In this document: positions 18,120-26,926 of the stretch, piece after piece
Numbering within the stretch: position 1 is the stretch's first letter
Layout: each line of letters begins with the position of its first letter
DNA from: Phyllobacterium zundukense
Lineage (GTDB): Bacteria; Pseudomonadota; Alphaproteobacteria; Rhizobiales; Rhizobiaceae
Assembly (NCBI RefSeq): GCF_002764115.1
Contig: NZ_CP017943.1
Location: 1 to 64,000, forward strand
Reading direction: 5' to 3'
DNA length: 64,000 nt
The notes under the pieces: generated by a model
What the model saw: the letters and a program-made list of their open reading frames with translations, nothing else
Database searches by the model: none
Told to the model about the DNA's origin: nothing
Made by a program: the position numbers and the translations under genes

Positions 18120-18695
18120 CTATGCGGCGAGACCGGCGAGGGTCACCGTTGGATGGGTCACGACGAAGACCGGCACGGACCGTAAGAGCGAGGAATGCGG
18201 CGCTTTGTCTTCGAAGGCCTCCCGGAAGTCGTGGTCTCTAAGGACTGAGGATTTTTTGGCAGATTCCCCGGCGAGGAATACTCCGCCCCTCGCCACGTAA
18301 GTCAACGCCGCCTCGCCTGCGACCCGGCCCAGATACGTCGAGAACAGCCGTACCACTTCTTCCGCAGCGGGATCATCGAGACCTGCCGCGCGTGCGGTGA
18401 CATCCGCCGGATGGCTGGAAAGCGGCGCCCAGCCGTCTGCGCGGCACCCAGCTTTGTAAAGGTTCGAGAGACCGCGCCCGGACAGAACCTGCTCGGCGGA
18501 GATGCGTCCTTCGATCGGCTCGAGGTGGGGCCATATCTCCTGGTCGCGCCGCGATCGGGGACCGAGATCCACGTGACCTCCTTCGCCTGGCACGGGCATC
18601 CATCTTCCTGCCGCGTGCACGACGCCCGCGACACCCAAGCGCCCTTTGACTTTGTCCTCAATCCTTTGTGAGGCCAGATCGATGCCAAACATCAA
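18120..18695 (-). pseudogene. glk: Glucokinase (Glk) C-terminal remnant
   Basis: 191 codons, of which all but the first 20 match the C-terminal half of bacterial glucokinase: [17 protein letters not shown], then [39 protein letters not shown] and [11 protein letters not shown], ending [13 protein letters not shown]. Intact enzymes are about 320-340 residues. The N-terminal lobe with the ATP-binding and sugar-binding motifs is missing, and the upstream sequence belongs instead to an oppositely oriented tautomerase relic. A truncated, presumably inactive, gene. Confidence 0.8.
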
Positions 18696-18832
18696 GATCT
18701 ACATCGATCAATCGCTTCCCGAAAGCTCTGTCGGCAGTGAGGGACGCTCTCGTTCCGATCCGCAGAATGTTGTGTGAGGTGCTCGGCGTTGAAAAGCGGG
18801 CCTGCCAGACAAGGTCAGGACGCGCTGGTTGA
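18682..18832 (+). pseudogene. Tautomerase-family (4-oxalocrotonate tautomerase-like) remnant
   Basis: The start [15 protein letters not shown] is followed, after a one-base shift near 18722, by KALSAVRDALVPIRRMLCEVLGVEKRACQ in another frame; together they resemble the N-terminal part of a tautomerase. Pro-1, the catalytic base of the family, is present, but the rest is lost at about 18810. It overlaps the 5' edge of the glucokinase relic on the other strand. Confidence 0.55.
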
Positions 18833-18834
18833 GG

Positions 18835-19713
18835 TTACTGCACTACCTCACCCGTGAGCCAGTCCGCAAATATCCGCGCCAATCGCCTTTGGCTGCCGGA
18901 TTTCGGATAGGCGAGATAATGCCCGATATATCGGTTGTCCCGGCAATTCGCGGCGAACGGATGTACAAGCCGCCCGTTTTCCAGTTCCCGGTGGGCGAGC
19001 ACGTGGGATTCCAACGCGATGCCAAGACCGTTTGCCGCGGCATCCAACGCCAGAAAGCTCCTGTCGAAACTCATCGCAGGGGCCGGGGGTGGTCCCAGCC
19101 CGTTTGCTTCGAACCAGTCGAGCCACTGAATGCGTTTCAGGTCGCTGCGGATCAAGGGGTGGCGCACCAGATCCCGCGGCGATCGCAGTTCCTTTGCCAA
19201 CTCCGGCGAACAAAGGGGAGAGACGATTTCTTCTCGCAACGGAACGACGATGAGATCCTCCCGGTTGAGCGGCTCCCCATAAACGATATCCACGTCGAAC
19301 AGGCCGTCGACAAACCGCGCATAATTGGTGCTTGCCGCGACCCTCACTTCCACACCCGCATTGGCTTTCAGGAAGTGCGGCAGGCGCGGCGAAAGAACCT
19401 GAGCCGCGAAACTCGGCGCGCAATGAACGCGAAGCAAATGCGCCTTGTTGGATGAAATCATCTCAACGCCCCGCCGCAGTTCCTCAAAGGCATTGGACGC
19501 GTGCGTCAACAAGGTTTGCCCAGCAAGCGTGAGGCTCACATTCCGTGTGGTTCTCTCGAACAATGCCACTCCCAAATGCTTCTCCAGACCCTTGATCGCG
19601 TGGCTGACGGCGCTGGGAGAAAGATTCAGCTCGGCCGCAGCGGCCCGGAAGGATCCAAGGCGGGCGGCGGATTCGAAAATCCGAATGGCGGAGAGGGGTG
19701 TCATGTGGAGCAT
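18835..19713 (-). CDS. LysR-family transcriptional regulator (GcvA-like)
   Basis: 292 residues. N-terminal winged helix-turn-helix (ARLGSFRAAAAELNLSPSAVSHAIKGLEKHLG, residues 16-50) and a LysR-substrate domain with VHCAPSFAAQVLSPRLPHF near residue 95. The composition resembles the GcvA subgroup. It is transcribed divergently from the SDR/transketolase/transporter operon, with a T-N11-A dyad in the gap, so it probably controls that operon in response to its substrate. The start is the ATG at 19713; a second ATG lies three codons on. Confidence 0.92.
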   Translation of the reverse strand: MLHMTPLSAIRIFESAARLGSFRAAAAELNLSPSAVSHAIKGLEKHLGVALFERTTRNVSLTLAGQTLLTHASNAFEELRRGVEMISSNKAHLLRVHCAPSFAAQVLSPRLPHFLKANAGVEVRVAASTNYARFVDGLFDVDIVYGEPLNREDLIVVPLREEIVSPLCSPELAKELRSPRDLVRHPLIRSDLKRIQWLDWFEANGLGPPPAPAMSFDRSFLALDAAANGLGIALESHVLAHRELENGRLVHPFAANCRDNRYIGHYLAYPKSGSQRRLARIFADWLTGEVVQ

Positions 19714-19720
19714 TGGATTA

Positions 19721-19744
19721 GTGAACCATATTCACCTACAGGTG
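19721..19744. promoter_or_regulatory. LysR box: overlapping dyads in the LysR/SDR gap
   Basis: GTGAA-CCATA-TTCAC (19721-19735) is a perfect dyad that contains a T-N11-A core, the classical LysR-type recognition form. It overlaps a second dyad CACCT-AC-AGGTG (19733-19744). It lies 8 bases before lysR and about 110 bases before the SDR gene, a common place for autoregulation and activation. Confidence 0.65.
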
Positions 19745-19856
19745 TAAACTTCCCGTTTGTCGGCGAGCGTCTCTTCCGTCAGAAATGTCTCAGCGACGAC
19801 GGTTCGTCGCCACAGACGGTTACCAGGTGCACGGGAAGCATCGGGAGGAGATTTAC

Positions 19857-20618
19857 ATGCTATTGCAGGGCAAGACCGCGGTCATCTCGGGCGCGGCGAG
19901 CAAGCGGGGCATTGGCCGCGCCACGGCTGAATTGTTTGCCGCCCACGGCGCGAGGGTTGCGATCCTCGATGTCGATGCGCATGCTGCCAGGCAAGCGGCG
20001 TCCGAACTTTCGACTTCGGAGCTCGGCAAACATCTCGGCCTGCGTTGCGACGTTACGGATCGGGCCTCCTGCGAGGCCGCCGCCCGCGATGTCATCGAAG
20101 CATTCGGCCCGACCAGCATTCTCATCAACAATGCCGGCGTCACCCAGCCGGTCAAGACGCTGGAAATCTCCGACGCGGACTGGCAGCGCATCGTCGCGGT
20201 CAACATGACCGGCGTGCTTAATCTCAGCCAGGTGTTCATTCCCAACATGCGCGACCATGGTGGCGGCTCGATTGCCTGCATGTCCTCGGTTTCGGCCCAA
20301 CGTGGTGGCGGCATCTTCGGCGGACCACATTACTCCGCCGCCAAAGCGGGCGTGCTCGGTCTGGCCAAGGCGATGGCGCGAGAATTCGGGCCGGCCGGCA
20401 TCCGAGTCAATTCGGTGACGCCTGGCCTCATCCAGACCGACATCACCGGCGACAAACTGACCCCCGAGATGCGCACTGATATCCTGAAGGGCATCCCGCT
20501 TAACCGTCTCGGCGACGCTCGCGATGTGGCGAACATCTATCTGTTCCTCGCCTCCGACCTCTCCGCCTATGTCACCGGCGCCGTCATCGACGTCAACGGT
20601 GGCATGCTGATTCATTGA
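19857..20618 (+). CDS. Short-chain dehydrogenase/reductase (SDR)
   Basis: 253 residues, classical SDR. Cofactor motif SGAASKRGIGRA near residue 13, NNAG near 90, catalytic Ser near 140 (SSVSAQ), and YSAAK near 160. C-terminal TGAVIDVNGG is typical. The start ATG at 19857 follows GGGAGGAG. It is the first gene of the catabolic operon. Likely role: oxidation of a sugar or polyol to a ketose, or the reverse. Asp in LDVD at the end of the second strand favours NAD over NADP (inference). Confidence 0.88.
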   Translation: MLLQGKTAVISGAASKRGIGRATAELFAAHGARVAILDVDAHAARQAASELSTSELGKHLGLRCDVTDRASCEAAARDVIEAFGPTSILINNAGVTQPVKTLEISDADWQRIVAVNMTGVLNLSQVFIPNMRDHGGGSIACMSSVSAQRGGGIFGGPHYSAAKAGVLGLAKAMAREFGPAGIRVNSVTPGLIQTDITGDKLTPEMRTDILKGIPLNRLGDARDVANIYLFLASDLSAYVTGAVIDVNGGMLIH

Positions 20619-20657
20619 CGGGGCGGCCATGTCGAGATTCAAGGAGGAACGCGAGGA

Positions 20658-21497
20658 ATGACCCAGATCGGTCACAACGTCAGTCTGACGGAGAGGGCGC
20701 GGCGCATTCGTCGCCATGCGTTGCGCATGGGTGAAGTGCAAGGCCAAGGTTATATCGCCCAGGCGCTCGGGATCGCCGACGTGCTGGCCGTATCCTACTT
20801 TCACGCCACCAAATATCGCCCCGAGGATCCCGAATGGGAAGGGCGCGACCGTTTCCTGCTCTCGATCGGACATTACGCAATCGCCCTTTACGCTGCCCTG
20901 ATCGAGGCGAAGATCGTTCCGGAAGACGAGCTGGAGACCTATGGCACGGATGACAGCCGCCTGCCGATGTCCGGCATGGCCGGCTATACGCCGGGTATGG
21001 AAATCACCGGCGGGTCGCTGGGCCACGGTCTCGGTATTGCAGTCGGCATGTGCCTTGCCCTCAAGCGCAAGTCGTCCAGATCGTTTGTCTATAATCTCTT
21101 CTCCGATGGCGAGCTCGACGAGGGCTCTACATGGGAAGCCGCCATGTCGGCCAGCTCCTACAAGCTCGACAATCTGATCGGCATCGTTGATGTGAATCTG
21201 ATGCAGGCTGATGGCCCATCGCTCGCCGTCATGAATTTTGAACCGCTTGGGCCGAAGTTCGAGGCATTCGGCTGGTTCGTGCAGCGGGTGAACGGCAATG
21301 ACATCGATGCCCTGGTCAAGGCCTTCGATGCTGCCCGCAACCACGAGGATGAGCAGCCGCGCATCATCATTTGCGATACCAAGATGGCCAAGGGCATCCC
21401 GTTCCTGGAGGCGCGCGAGCGCAACCATTTCCTGCGGGTGGAACCGCATGAATGGACAGACGCAATCAGGATCATCGACGCGGGAGTTTCGGCATGA
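20658..21497 (+). CDS. Transketolase, N-terminal (thiamine-diphosphate pyrophosphate-binding) subunit
   Basis: 279 residues matching the first half of transketolase, as in two-subunit enzymes. The ThDP/metal motif, normally GDGE followed by NN, appears as FSDGELDEGSTWEAA with VDVN about 25 residues later (residues 145-180). GGSLGHGLGIAVGMCLA near residue 115 is conserved. It is coupled by an ATGA overlap to the second subunit. Split transketolases occur in specialised sugar pathways. No kinase is encoded nearby, so whether the substrate is phosphorylated is unknown. Confidence 0.88.
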   Translation: MTQIGHNVSLTERARRIRRHALRMGEVQGQGYIAQALGIADVLAVSYFHATKYRPEDPEWEGRDRFLLSIGHYAIALYAALIEAKIVPEDELETYGTDDSRLPMSGMAGYTPGMEITGGSLGHGLGIAVGMCLALKRKSSRSFVYNLFSDGELDEGSTWEAAMSASSYKLDNLIGIVDVNLMQADGPSLAVMNFEPLGPKFEAFGWFVQRVNGNDIDALVKAFDAARNHEDEQPRIIICDTKMAKGIPFLEARERNHFLRVEPHEWTDAIRIIDAGVSA

Positions 21498-22531
21498 GAC
21501 GTTCCAAATACGAGCGGCCAGTCAATCTTTTGAAGGGAAACGATCAGCCGCGTCTCACGACATCCGCAATGATCGCTTCGATCGCCGGCCCGGAGCAGCC
21601 GACGAAGCCAGCACCATTCGGGCATACGCTGGCGGCGCTGGCGGCAAAGGACGACCGGATCGTCGGCCTCTCGGCCGATCTCGCAAAATATACCGATCTG
21701 CATATCTTCCGCGCAGCCCACCCCGACCGGTTCTACCAGATGGGCATGGCCGAACAGCTTCTGATGATGGCGGCGGCCGGCATGGCCCGCGAAGGGCTGC
21801 AGCCTTGGGTTACGACCTACGCGGTTTTTGCATCGCGTCGGGCCTACGACTTCATCTGCCTTGCGATTGCCGAGGAGATGCTGGATGTGAAGATCGTCTG
21901 CGCGCTTCCCGGCCTGACGACCGGTTACGGTCCCAGCCATCAGGCGACCGAGGACGTGGCCATCTTCCGCGGCATGCCCAATCTCACCATCATCGATCCA
22001 TGCGATGCACTAGAAATCGAGCAGGCGTTGCCGGCAATCGCAGCGCATAGGGGTCCGGTCTATATGCGGTTGCTAAGGGGCAACGTCCCGCTGGTGCTCG
22101 ATGAATATGGTTACAGTTTCGAACTCGGCAGGGCGAAGCTCATCCGGGATGGACGCGACACGCTGATCATCTCCTCTGGTCTGATGACGATGCGGGCGCT
22201 CGAAGCGGCAAAAGCCCTTCAAAAGGATGGCGTCGACGCCGCAGTGTTGCACGTGCCGACGATCAAACCCCTCGATGAGGAAACAATCCTCGCCGAATGC
22301 CGCAAGCAGAACCGCCTCGTCGTGGTCGCGGAAAACCACACGGTCATCGGTGGCCTGGGCGAAGCGGTTGCGGCAACGCTCATGCGCTCGGACGTGCGCC
22401 CTACGAGCTTCCGCCAGATCGCGCTGCCGGACCGGTTCCTGGAAGCTGGTGCTTTGCCGACGCTGCATGACATGTACGGCCTTTCGACCAACAAGGTCGT
22501 CTCGGCAATCAAAGGATGGATGGACGCATAG
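21494..22531 (+). CDS. Transketolase, C-terminal (pyrimidine-binding) subunit
   Basis: 345 residues. It carries the pyrimidine domain with MGMAEQLLMMAAAGMAREG near residue 80, where the Glu activates the ThDP aminopyrimidine, and LTTGYGPSHQATEDVAIFRGMPNL near residue 150. A C-terminal transketolase domain (TLIISSGLMTMRALEAAKAL, ENHTVIGGLGEAVAA) follows. An N-terminal extension of about 40 residues precedes the domain. The start overlaps the stop of the first subunit; together they form one enzyme moving two-carbon ketol units. Confidence 0.9.
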   Translation: MRRSKYERPVNLLKGNDQPRLTTSAMIASIAGPEQPTKPAPFGHTLAALAAKDDRIVGLSADLAKYTDLHIFRAAHPDRFYQMGMAEQLLMMAAAGMAREGLQPWVTTYAVFASRRAYDFICLAIAEEMLDVKIVCALPGLTTGYGPSHQATEDVAIFRGMPNLTIIDPCDALEIEQALPAIAAHRGPVYMRLLRGNVPLVLDEYGYSFELGRAKLIRDGRDTLIISSGLMTMRALEAAKALQKDGVDAAVLHVPTIKPLDEETILAECRKQNRLVVVAENHTVIGGLGEAVAATLMRSDVRPTSFRQIALPDRFLEAGALPTLHDMYGLSTNKVVSAIKGWMDA

Positions 22532-22602
22532 ACACGGCGAGAGGATGGCCAGGAGGGGCCGACCTCAAGCATGCCGTGAGATGAAATCACAAGGAGGAGA
22601 AT

Positions 22603-23607
22603 ATGAACTTGCATCTCAGAAGAAGAGGGTTTCTTACAGCCGCGGTAGCTGCAATTGCTGCTCCGGCGATCATAACTGGCATTCGCCCGGCACAGGCCGC
22701 CACTACCCTGACGCTGGGCCACGGGGCCGCACCTGGGAACCCACGAACAGTCGCGGCTTCCAAGTTCGCAGAACTCGTCGCGGAGAAGACCGCGGGGCGA
22801 ATCAAGATCAACGTCGCAGGTGCCGAGACGCTCGGAAGCGACTCTGCGATGCTCACCAGCCTGCGAACAGGGGCGCTCGACTTTACCGCCAACAGCCAAG
22901 GCGCCACGTCTGCCATCGTTCCGGAACTCGCAGCGCTCGGCCTCCCATTCCTGTTCGAAAATACCGACAGCGCGATCCGCGTTCTGAACGGTCCGGTTGG
23001 CGAGGAACTGAACAAGCGCTTCGAAGCCGTCGGCGTCGTACCGCTTGATTGGTGGGATAACGGCATCCGACACCTCACCAATTCGAAGCGCAAGGTAACC
23101 AGCCCGGCCGATCTTGACGGAATGAAGATCCGCACGCCTGCCGATCCTATGACGATCGACATCTTCCAGGCCTTGGGAGCGGGGACGGAGCAGATCGCGT
23201 TTGGCGAACTCTATATTGCTCTCCAGCAGGGTGTCGTCGATGGCCAGGAAAATCCGCTCGCCAACATCGAAAGCTCCAAGCTCTTCGAGGTCAATCGCTT
23301 TATCAGCCTGACCGCGCACAAATGGGAATCGACGCCCTTCCTGATGTCGAAGATTGCGCAGGCTCGCTTGGGAAGCGACCTGGAGGCGGTAAAGGTGGCG
23401 GCGAAGGAAGCGGGTGAACTGCAGCGCAAGCTCTCCACAGAGAAAGCGGCACAAGTCCTGGACATGTTCCGGAAGAACGCGGCCATCGAGGTGACGGAGG
23501 TCGATCGGGACGCCTTCATGAAGGCAACCGCCCCGGTGGCGGAGAACTGGAAGAAGAAGCCGTTCGGCGAATTCGTCGGCCAGATCGAGAAAGCGGCGCG
23601 GGGTTGA
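22603..23607 (+). CDS. TRAP transporter solute-binding protein (DctP family)
   Basis: 334 residues; AAGGAGGAGA lies just upstream of the ATG. The leader RRRGFLTAAVAAIAAP resembles a twin-arginine signal, not rare for TRAP binding proteins, with cleavage near AQA-ATT. The DctP fold is supported by the ligand-arginine region DLDGMKIRTPADPM near residue 170 and FGELYIALQQGVVDGQENPLANI near 205, the strongest family signature. It works with the DctQ and DctM proteins that follow. The ligand is probably a sugar acid or related organic acid; this cannot be read from sequence. Confidence 0.92.
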   Translation: MNLHLRRRGFLTAAVAAIAAPAIITGIRPAQAATTLTLGHGAAPGNPRTVAASKFAELVAEKTAGRIKINVAGAETLGSDSAMLTSLRTGALDFTANSQGATSAIVPELAALGLPFLFENTDSAIRVLNGPVGEELNKRFEAVGVVPLDWWDNGIRHLTNSKRKVTSPADLDGMKIRTPADPMTIDIFQALGAGTEQIAFGELYIALQQGVVDGQENPLANIESSKLFEVNRFISLTAHKWESTPFLMSKIAQARLGSDLEAVKVAAKEAGELQRKLSTEKAAQVLDMFRKNAAIEVTEVDRDAFMKATAPVAENWKKKPFGEFVGQIEKAARG

Positions 23608-23633
23608 TCCCCCGGGCAGCCGGGAGTTCAACC

Positions 23634-24164
23634 ATGACCGCATTCTTGAATGTCATCGATGCTGCCGCGCGCGTTGTGGTCTTCTTCGCGCGGTTGGTCA
23701 TCATCGCCAGCGGCATTGTGTTGACCGTCATCACTACGGCCAACGTGATCGCCCGCTACGCGCTCAGCAGTGGAGGCCTTTCCTCCGCACAGGAATTGCC
23801 GATGCTGATTTTTCCCTGGTTTATCCTCTCGGGCATCGTGCTCGCCGCCCATATGGGCGGCCACATGGCGGTGGAGTGGGTGTACGACAAGCTCGAAGGG
23901 CATTCGCGGCTTGTCGCATTCGGCCTTGCAGGCAGCATCAGCACAATGTCCTTTCTGATCCTGGCCTACGAAGCCGTTCTGGTGGCGGGAATCGCAGGCG
24001 TTGAGAAGAGCCCGGTTCTCGGACTTCCCAACAGCATTGGCTACTACTCGCTAGCAGCCGGCGCCCTTCTCGTCTCGTTGGTCACAGTGGCAGCCATGCT
24101 GCGGGTCTTCAGGTTTGGTTGGGAATGTCGAACCGAACTCAAGCCCGAGGAGGTGGCGCTATGA
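23634..24164 (+). CDS. TRAP transporter small permease subunit (DctQ family)
   Basis: 176 residues with four predicted transmembrane helices. Conserved DctQ features include VIARYALSSGGLSSAQELPMLIFPWFILSGIVLAAHMGGHM (residues 40-82). The ATG at 23634 follows CGGGAG. Its stop overlaps the DctM start by four bases. It is the small membrane partner of the large permease. Confidence 0.9.
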   Translation: MTAFLNVIDAAARVVVFFARLVIIASGIVLTVITTANVIARYALSSGGLSSAQELPMLIFPWFILSGIVLAAHMGGHMAVEWVYDKLEGHSRLVAFGLAGSISTMSFLILAYEAVLVAGIAGVEKSPVLGLPNSIGYYSLAAGALLVSLVTVAAMLRVFRFGWECRTELKPEEVAL

Positions 24165-25420
24165 CCATGGTGATGATTGCCGCTTTCTGCATCCTGATGA
24201 TCATGGCGGTGCCGGTTGGCTACGCGCTCATTATCGCCGCAGGTCTTGGCGTTCTCTTCAACGGATATGTCCCCCTATCCGTGGTCGCCCAGCAGGTTTA
24301 TGATCAAACACAGTCCTTCCCAATGCTGGCCCTGCCGTTTTTCATGCTGGCCGGCACCCTGATGCTCGGCGGCGAGCTCGGCCGGCGACTGCTCGAACTG
24401 GCCTCGACCGCCATGCAGCGCTGGCGCGGCGGACCGCTGTCCGCAACGGTCGTTTCTTCCGTGGTGTTCGGCGGCGTCTCTGGATCTGCGGTCGCTAATG
24501 CCAGTGCCCTTGGCTCGGTGCTCATTCCCTGGCAGAAGAAGCATGGCTATCCGCCCGCTCTTTGCGCTGCCAACAACGCCACGTCCTCGGTGATCGATGT
24601 TCTGATCCCGCCATCCATCCCGATGATCCTCTACTCCTTGATCAGCGGCGTGAGTGTCGGCGATCTCTTCGTGGCGGGCATCCTGCCCGGCCTCCTCATG
24701 GCAGCCAGCTTTGTTTTCGTGTGCTGGGGCATCTCGATCCGCCGCAACTATCGGACGGAGGACGCACGTCTGCGTAAGCGAGAGCTCATGCTTCTCGGAC
24801 TGAAAAGCTTTCCGGCGGTCTTTTTGCCGGTCCTCATTATTCTGTTTCTTCGCTTCGGATTGGCGACACCGACCGAGGTTGCGGTTCTCTCCGTTGTGTA
24901 TTCGCTTTTCCTCAGCCTGCTGCTTTATCGCGATCTGACGTGGAAGCGGTTTTGCGACAATCTGGTCGAGGCAGGGATAGCGACGGGGGTGGTCATGCTC
25001 GTCATCATGGGCAGCGCCTCGGTCGGCTGGGTGCTGACGTTCGACCAGGCGCCCCAGCAGATGGCGGAATGGGTTGCCGCCAATATCTCAAGCCCCATCG
25101 TCATCATCCTGATGATGAACGTCATGATGCTCATCGTCGGAATGCCCCTTGACATGCCACCGGCAATACTCCTGCTTGGGCCGATTTTCGTGCCGCTCGC
25201 GGATGCAATCGGCCTCGACCGGGTTCAGTTGGGTCTGATGATGGTGATCAACCTCGGAATCGGGCTCTATACGCCGCCGATCGGCACGACGCTGTTCATC
25301 TCTTCGTCCATAGCGAAGGCGCCGCTGGGGGAAACGACGCGAGAACTGGTGCCCTTCTTCACCATGGCAATGATGCTGCTTCTGGCCGTGAGCTTCATCC
25401 CCGCACTGACGATCTACTGA
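24161..25420 (+). CDS. TRAP transporter large permease subunit (DctM family)
   Basis: 419 residues with about 12 hydrophobic segments. Signatures FMLAGTLMLGGELGRRLLELA near residue 65, SVVFGGVSGSAVANASALGSVLIP near 105, and LIVGMPLDMPPAILLLGPIFVPLA near 325 identify DctM. It is the ion-coupled channel of the TRAP system and is coupled by ATGA to DctQ. Confidence 0.93.
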   Translation: MTMVMIAAFCILMIMAVPVGYALIIAAGLGVLFNGYVPLSVVAQQVYDQTQSFPMLALPFFMLAGTLMLGGELGRRLLELASTAMQRWRGGPLSATVVSSVVFGGVSGSAVANASALGSVLIPWQKKHGYPPALCAANNATSSVIDVLIPPSIPMILYSLISGVSVGDLFVAGILPGLLMAASFVFVCWGISIRRNYRTEDARLRKRELMLLGLKSFPAVFLPVLIILFLRFGLATPTEVAVLSVVYSLFLSLLLYRDLTWKRFCDNLVEAGIATGVVMLVIMGSASVGWVLTFDQAPQQMAEWVAANISSPIVIILMMNVMMLIVGMPLDMPPAILLLGPIFVPLADAIGLDRVQLGLMMVINLGIGLYTPPIGTTLFISSSIAKAPLGETTRELVPFFTMAMMLLLAVSFIPALTIY

Positions 25421-25423
25421 GAG

Positions 25424-26926
25424 ATGAAGTCGATGGTTGCCAGCAATCAGATGACCGTTTCAGTCAAGGGCCTGATGAAGTCCTATGGCGCCACCTCCGT
25501 CCTCAAGGGGGTTGATTTCTCCGTCGCCCGCGGCGAAGTCCATGCGCTCCTGGGCGGCAACGGCGCCGGAAAGTCGACGATGATCCGGATCATCACCGGT
25601 TCGGCAGCCAGGGACGGTGGTGACATCGAGTTTCATGATGCGGCGGGTGAACTCCTCCTGGAGGCGGAAGGGCGAAAAAGCGTCACGGTGGTGCATCAGG
25701 AGCTCGCGCTTTTGCCGCATCTGACGGTGGCGGAAAACATCGTCCTTCCGCGCTATTCCTCCGGCCTTGCGGTGTTCGACCGTCAGCGTTCTTTCCAACA
25801 GGCATACGAGGCGCTTGCGATCATCGATCGCGAATTTGCGGCAAGGTCGCTTCATCGTCTTGTCGCAGATCTCACTCTGCATGAGGGCCAGATGGTTGAG
25901 ATCGCCCGCTCCCTCTCGTCGGGCGCGCAGTTGATCTTGCTCGACGAGCCGACCGCCAACCTGACAGCAGCGGAAACGGAACGTCTATTCGCCGTGTTAA
26001 GGCGGCTGACCTGCGAAAACGGCCTTTCGGTCGTATTTGTCTCGCACCGCATGAAGGAAATCCGGCAGGTTGCCGACGTCTGCACCATCATCCGCGATGG
26101 CCGAACCGTCGTGGATCGGGAGCCTATCGCTAACCTCTCGGATACGGCCATCGTCGAAAGGATGGGCCAGTTGGCCATGTCAGCTGCGGCAAGCTCGACA
26201 CCGGCCGCCCGACACGCTGCCCTGAGCGGGGAGCCCCTGACGATCCGAGAAGAGGGGCTGGAGATCACCTTGCGACCAGGCAGCATTCTCGGCGTCGCCG
26301 GTGCGCCAGCTGGACCTGAGACGTTGATCTCGGCACTTGTGGGTGCTGCCCGCTCAAAGCGCTGGAGTGTATCTCTGTCCGGCTGGCCTCAACGCTTTTC
26401 CTCGCCTCATCAGGCCGCAAGCCGTGGCGCCGGCTTTATCACCGGCGACCGGTCCCACAAGGGCATTCTCCACAGTCTTCCGATCATCGACAATGTGCTC
26501 GCCGCCCGGCGCGTGGTTCGGGACAGCTGGGTTGTCGGGGGACGCGAACGTGTGGAGTGTTTCGATCTTCTGCAAGCCCTGAAGGTGAAGGCGGCCTCCC
26601 TTTGGGATCTGCCCAATACGCTGAGCGGCGGCACGCAGCAAAAGCTCCTTCTGGCACGGTGGCTCGGTGTCCCATCGCGGCTTCTGGTTCTGGAAGAGCC
26701 GACACGCGGCGTCGATATCGGCACCAAGAAAGAAATTTATCAACTGATCCGGGACATGGCGGCAAGCGGCACGATCATTGTCTGGTGGTCAACCGAAAAC
26801 GCAGAACTCCTCGAGGTCTGCGACCGGGTGGTGGCCTTCGACACCGACGGCCTGTGCGCGGGCGTCATCAATCACGAAGACCTAAGCGAGGACAAGCTCG
26901 CGGAACTGACGGGAATGGCGGCATGA
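25424..26926 (+). CDS. Ribose-type sugar ABC transporter, double ATP-binding protein (RbsA-like)
   Basis: 500 residues, two ATPase domains. Domain 1 has Walker A GGNGAGKST near residue 45, a weak signature HEGQMVEIARSLS near 155 and Walker B LILLDEPTANL near 175. Domain 2 begins near 285 with GVAGAPAGPETLISALVG where a Walker A would be, as in other RbsA-type proteins whose second site is degenerate. It keeps LSGGTQQKLLLARWL near 405 and LLVLEEPTRGVDIGTK near 427. It follows DctM by three bases, so a TRAP and an ABC importer are in one operon. Confidence 0.9.
   Translation: MKSMVASNQMTVSVKGLMKSYGATSVLKGVDFSVARGEVHALLGGNGAGKSTMIRIITGSAARDGGDIEFHDAAGELLLEAEGRKSVTVVHQELALLPHLTVAENIVLPRYSSGLAVFDRQRSFQQAYEALAIIDREFAARSLHRLVADLTLHEGQMVEIARSLSSGAQLILLDEPTANLTAAETERLFAVLRRLTCENGLSVVFVSHRMKEIRQVADVCTIIRDGRTVVDREPIANLSDTAIVERMGQLAMSAAASSTPAARHAALSGEPLTIREEGLEITLRPGSILGVAGAPAGPETLISALVGAARSKRWSVSLSGWPQRFSSPHQAASRGAGFITGDRSHKGILHSLPIIDNVLAARRVVRDSWVVGGRERVECFDLLQALKVKAASLWDLPNTLSGGTQQKLLLARWLGVPSRLLVLEEPTRGVDIGTKKEIYQLIRDMAASGTIIVWWSTENAELLEVCDRVVAFDTDGLCAGVINHEDLSEDKLAELTGMAA

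Noticed and set aside
19860..21449. A 529-codon minus-strand open frame
   Set aside because: Antisense to the SDR and first transketolase gene, both of which have intact catalytic motifs on the plus strand.
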